Below are positions 63,838 through 64,000 of a stretch of 64,000 nt of DNA, in pieces. The stretch comes from Umezawaea tangerina (GTDB lineage Bacteria > Actinomycetota > Actinomycetes > Mycobacteriales > Pseudonocardiaceae), in NCBI RefSeq assembly GCF_003002815.1, contig NZ_PVTF01000004.1, positions 496,001 to 560,000 of the forward strand. Reading direction: 5' to 3'. A program made the position numbers and the translations under genes. The notes below the pieces were generated by a model, which saw only the letters and a program-made list of their open reading frames with translations, was not told the origin of the DNA and made no database searches. Position 1 is the first letter of the stretch; each line of letters starts with the position of its first letter.

Positions 63838-63947
63838 ATAGGGGAACATCAGGGGTATCAACCCACCCCCCGCGTCCCTATCTTTTCCTCACGAGTCTCC
63901 CCATTCCGCCATATCGCGGTAATCGACTGGAGAAGGCGGCGCGTCCG

Positions 63948-64000
63948 ATGAAGGTACTGGTTACCAGCTGTCCCAATCAGGGCCATTTCTACCCGATGAT
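63948..64000 (+). CDS. Glycosyltransferase, N-terminal end only
   Basis: The first 17 codons read MKVLVTSCPNQGHFYPM, the usual beginning of GT1-type (macrolide/antibiotic) glycosyltransferases with the GHFYPM motif. GGAGAAGGCGGCG lies 7-20 nt upstream. The rest is outside the window. It may begin a natural-product cluster, but one end cannot show that. Confidence 0.7.
   Translation, partial: MKVLVTSCPNQGHFYPM

Larger units (their letters stand above)
63195..63947. other. Gene-free interval between iclR and the glycosyltransferase
   Basis: Contains array B3 (63232-63635), hairpin B3 (63679-63741), a G-quadruplex motif on the minus strand (63812-63837) and then the promoter/leader of the glycosyltransferase gene. 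No convincing protein-coding frame; the repeats give long but meaningless open frames. Confidence 0.6.

Overview
The window is about 70% GC chromosomal DNA from a filamentous actinomycete, most likely of the family Pseudonocardiaceae (Saccharothrix, Lentzea and Actinosynnema are the genera I would check first). Evidence: actinobacterial -10 boxes (TANNNT), GTG/TTG starts, a WhiG sporulation sigma factor, an F420-type PPOX protein and a GlnR-type site at amtB. From about 1 to 48,100 the gene order follows the Mycobacterium tuberculosis block Rv2864c to Rv2920c (penicillin-binding lipoprotein, GNAT, ispG, rip1, dxr ... rlmN, cdsA, frr, pyrH, tsf, rpsB ... dprA, comM, yraN, DUF2469, rnhB, lepB, rplS, trmD, rimM, khpA, rpsP ... 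ffh, glnD, glnB, amt), with lineage-specific insertions. The genus is inference; the gene order is recognised from the translations.

Layout. 1-5,430: cell wall and isoprenoid genes (PBP lipoprotein, ispG, rip1, dxr) on the minus strand. 5,585-20,330: a variable stretch with a GlsB-like membrane protein, a two-component system, a quinone oxidoreductase and PPOX pair, an ABC exporter with a divergent regulator, a Ser/Thr kinase, rlmN, a PadR regulator and several enzymes. 20,336-24,433: cdsA-frr-pyrH-tsf-rpsB. 24,434-28,340: a low-complexity repeat region, an M23 peptidase, whiG and a decayed xerC. 28,339-37,491: dprA-comM-yraN and the rpsP-khpA-rimM-trmD / rplS-lepB-lepB-rnhB-DUF2469 group. 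37,647-48,092: pxpA, two CPBP proteases, an amidohydrolase, ffh, a P-loop protein and the nitrogen-sensing set amtB-glnB-glnD. 48,423-50,000: a secreted tripeptidyl-aminopeptidase-type hydrolase.

50,502-63,194 is a purine-nitrogen salvage island. Urate is oxidised by uricase and processed by OHCU decarboxylase to allantoin. Allantoinase and allantoicase release urea and ureidoglycolate, which is converted to glyoxylate. Glyoxylate is then either condensed by glyoxylate carboligase (with hydroxypyruvate isomerase, tartronate semialdehyde reductase and glycerate kinase) or condensed with acetyl-CoA by malate synthase. An IclR regulator lies beside aceB, and GCGGAA-type sites occur at both the hyi/uraD and aceB/iclR divergent promoters. 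The upstream GlnR-type site at amtB fits the same nitrogen-scavenging theme. The last 53 bases begin a glycosyltransferase.

The strongest unexplained signal is non-coding. Three intergenic loci (about 40,180-40,505, 50,173-50,480 and 63,232-63,765) each pair one perfect long hairpin with an array of about 25-nt units. The hairpin has a conserved core and 9-nt loop, and its outer stem differs between loci with compensating changes. The array units carry GNA-type mini-hairpins whose stems also covary. A second, unrelated 122-bp inverted-arm element is duplicated almost exactly at 14,875 and 59,374. Other oddities include a glyoxylate carboligase with glutamate at the position where the E. coli enzyme has Val51, and two DnaA-box pairs with identical 10-nt spacing.
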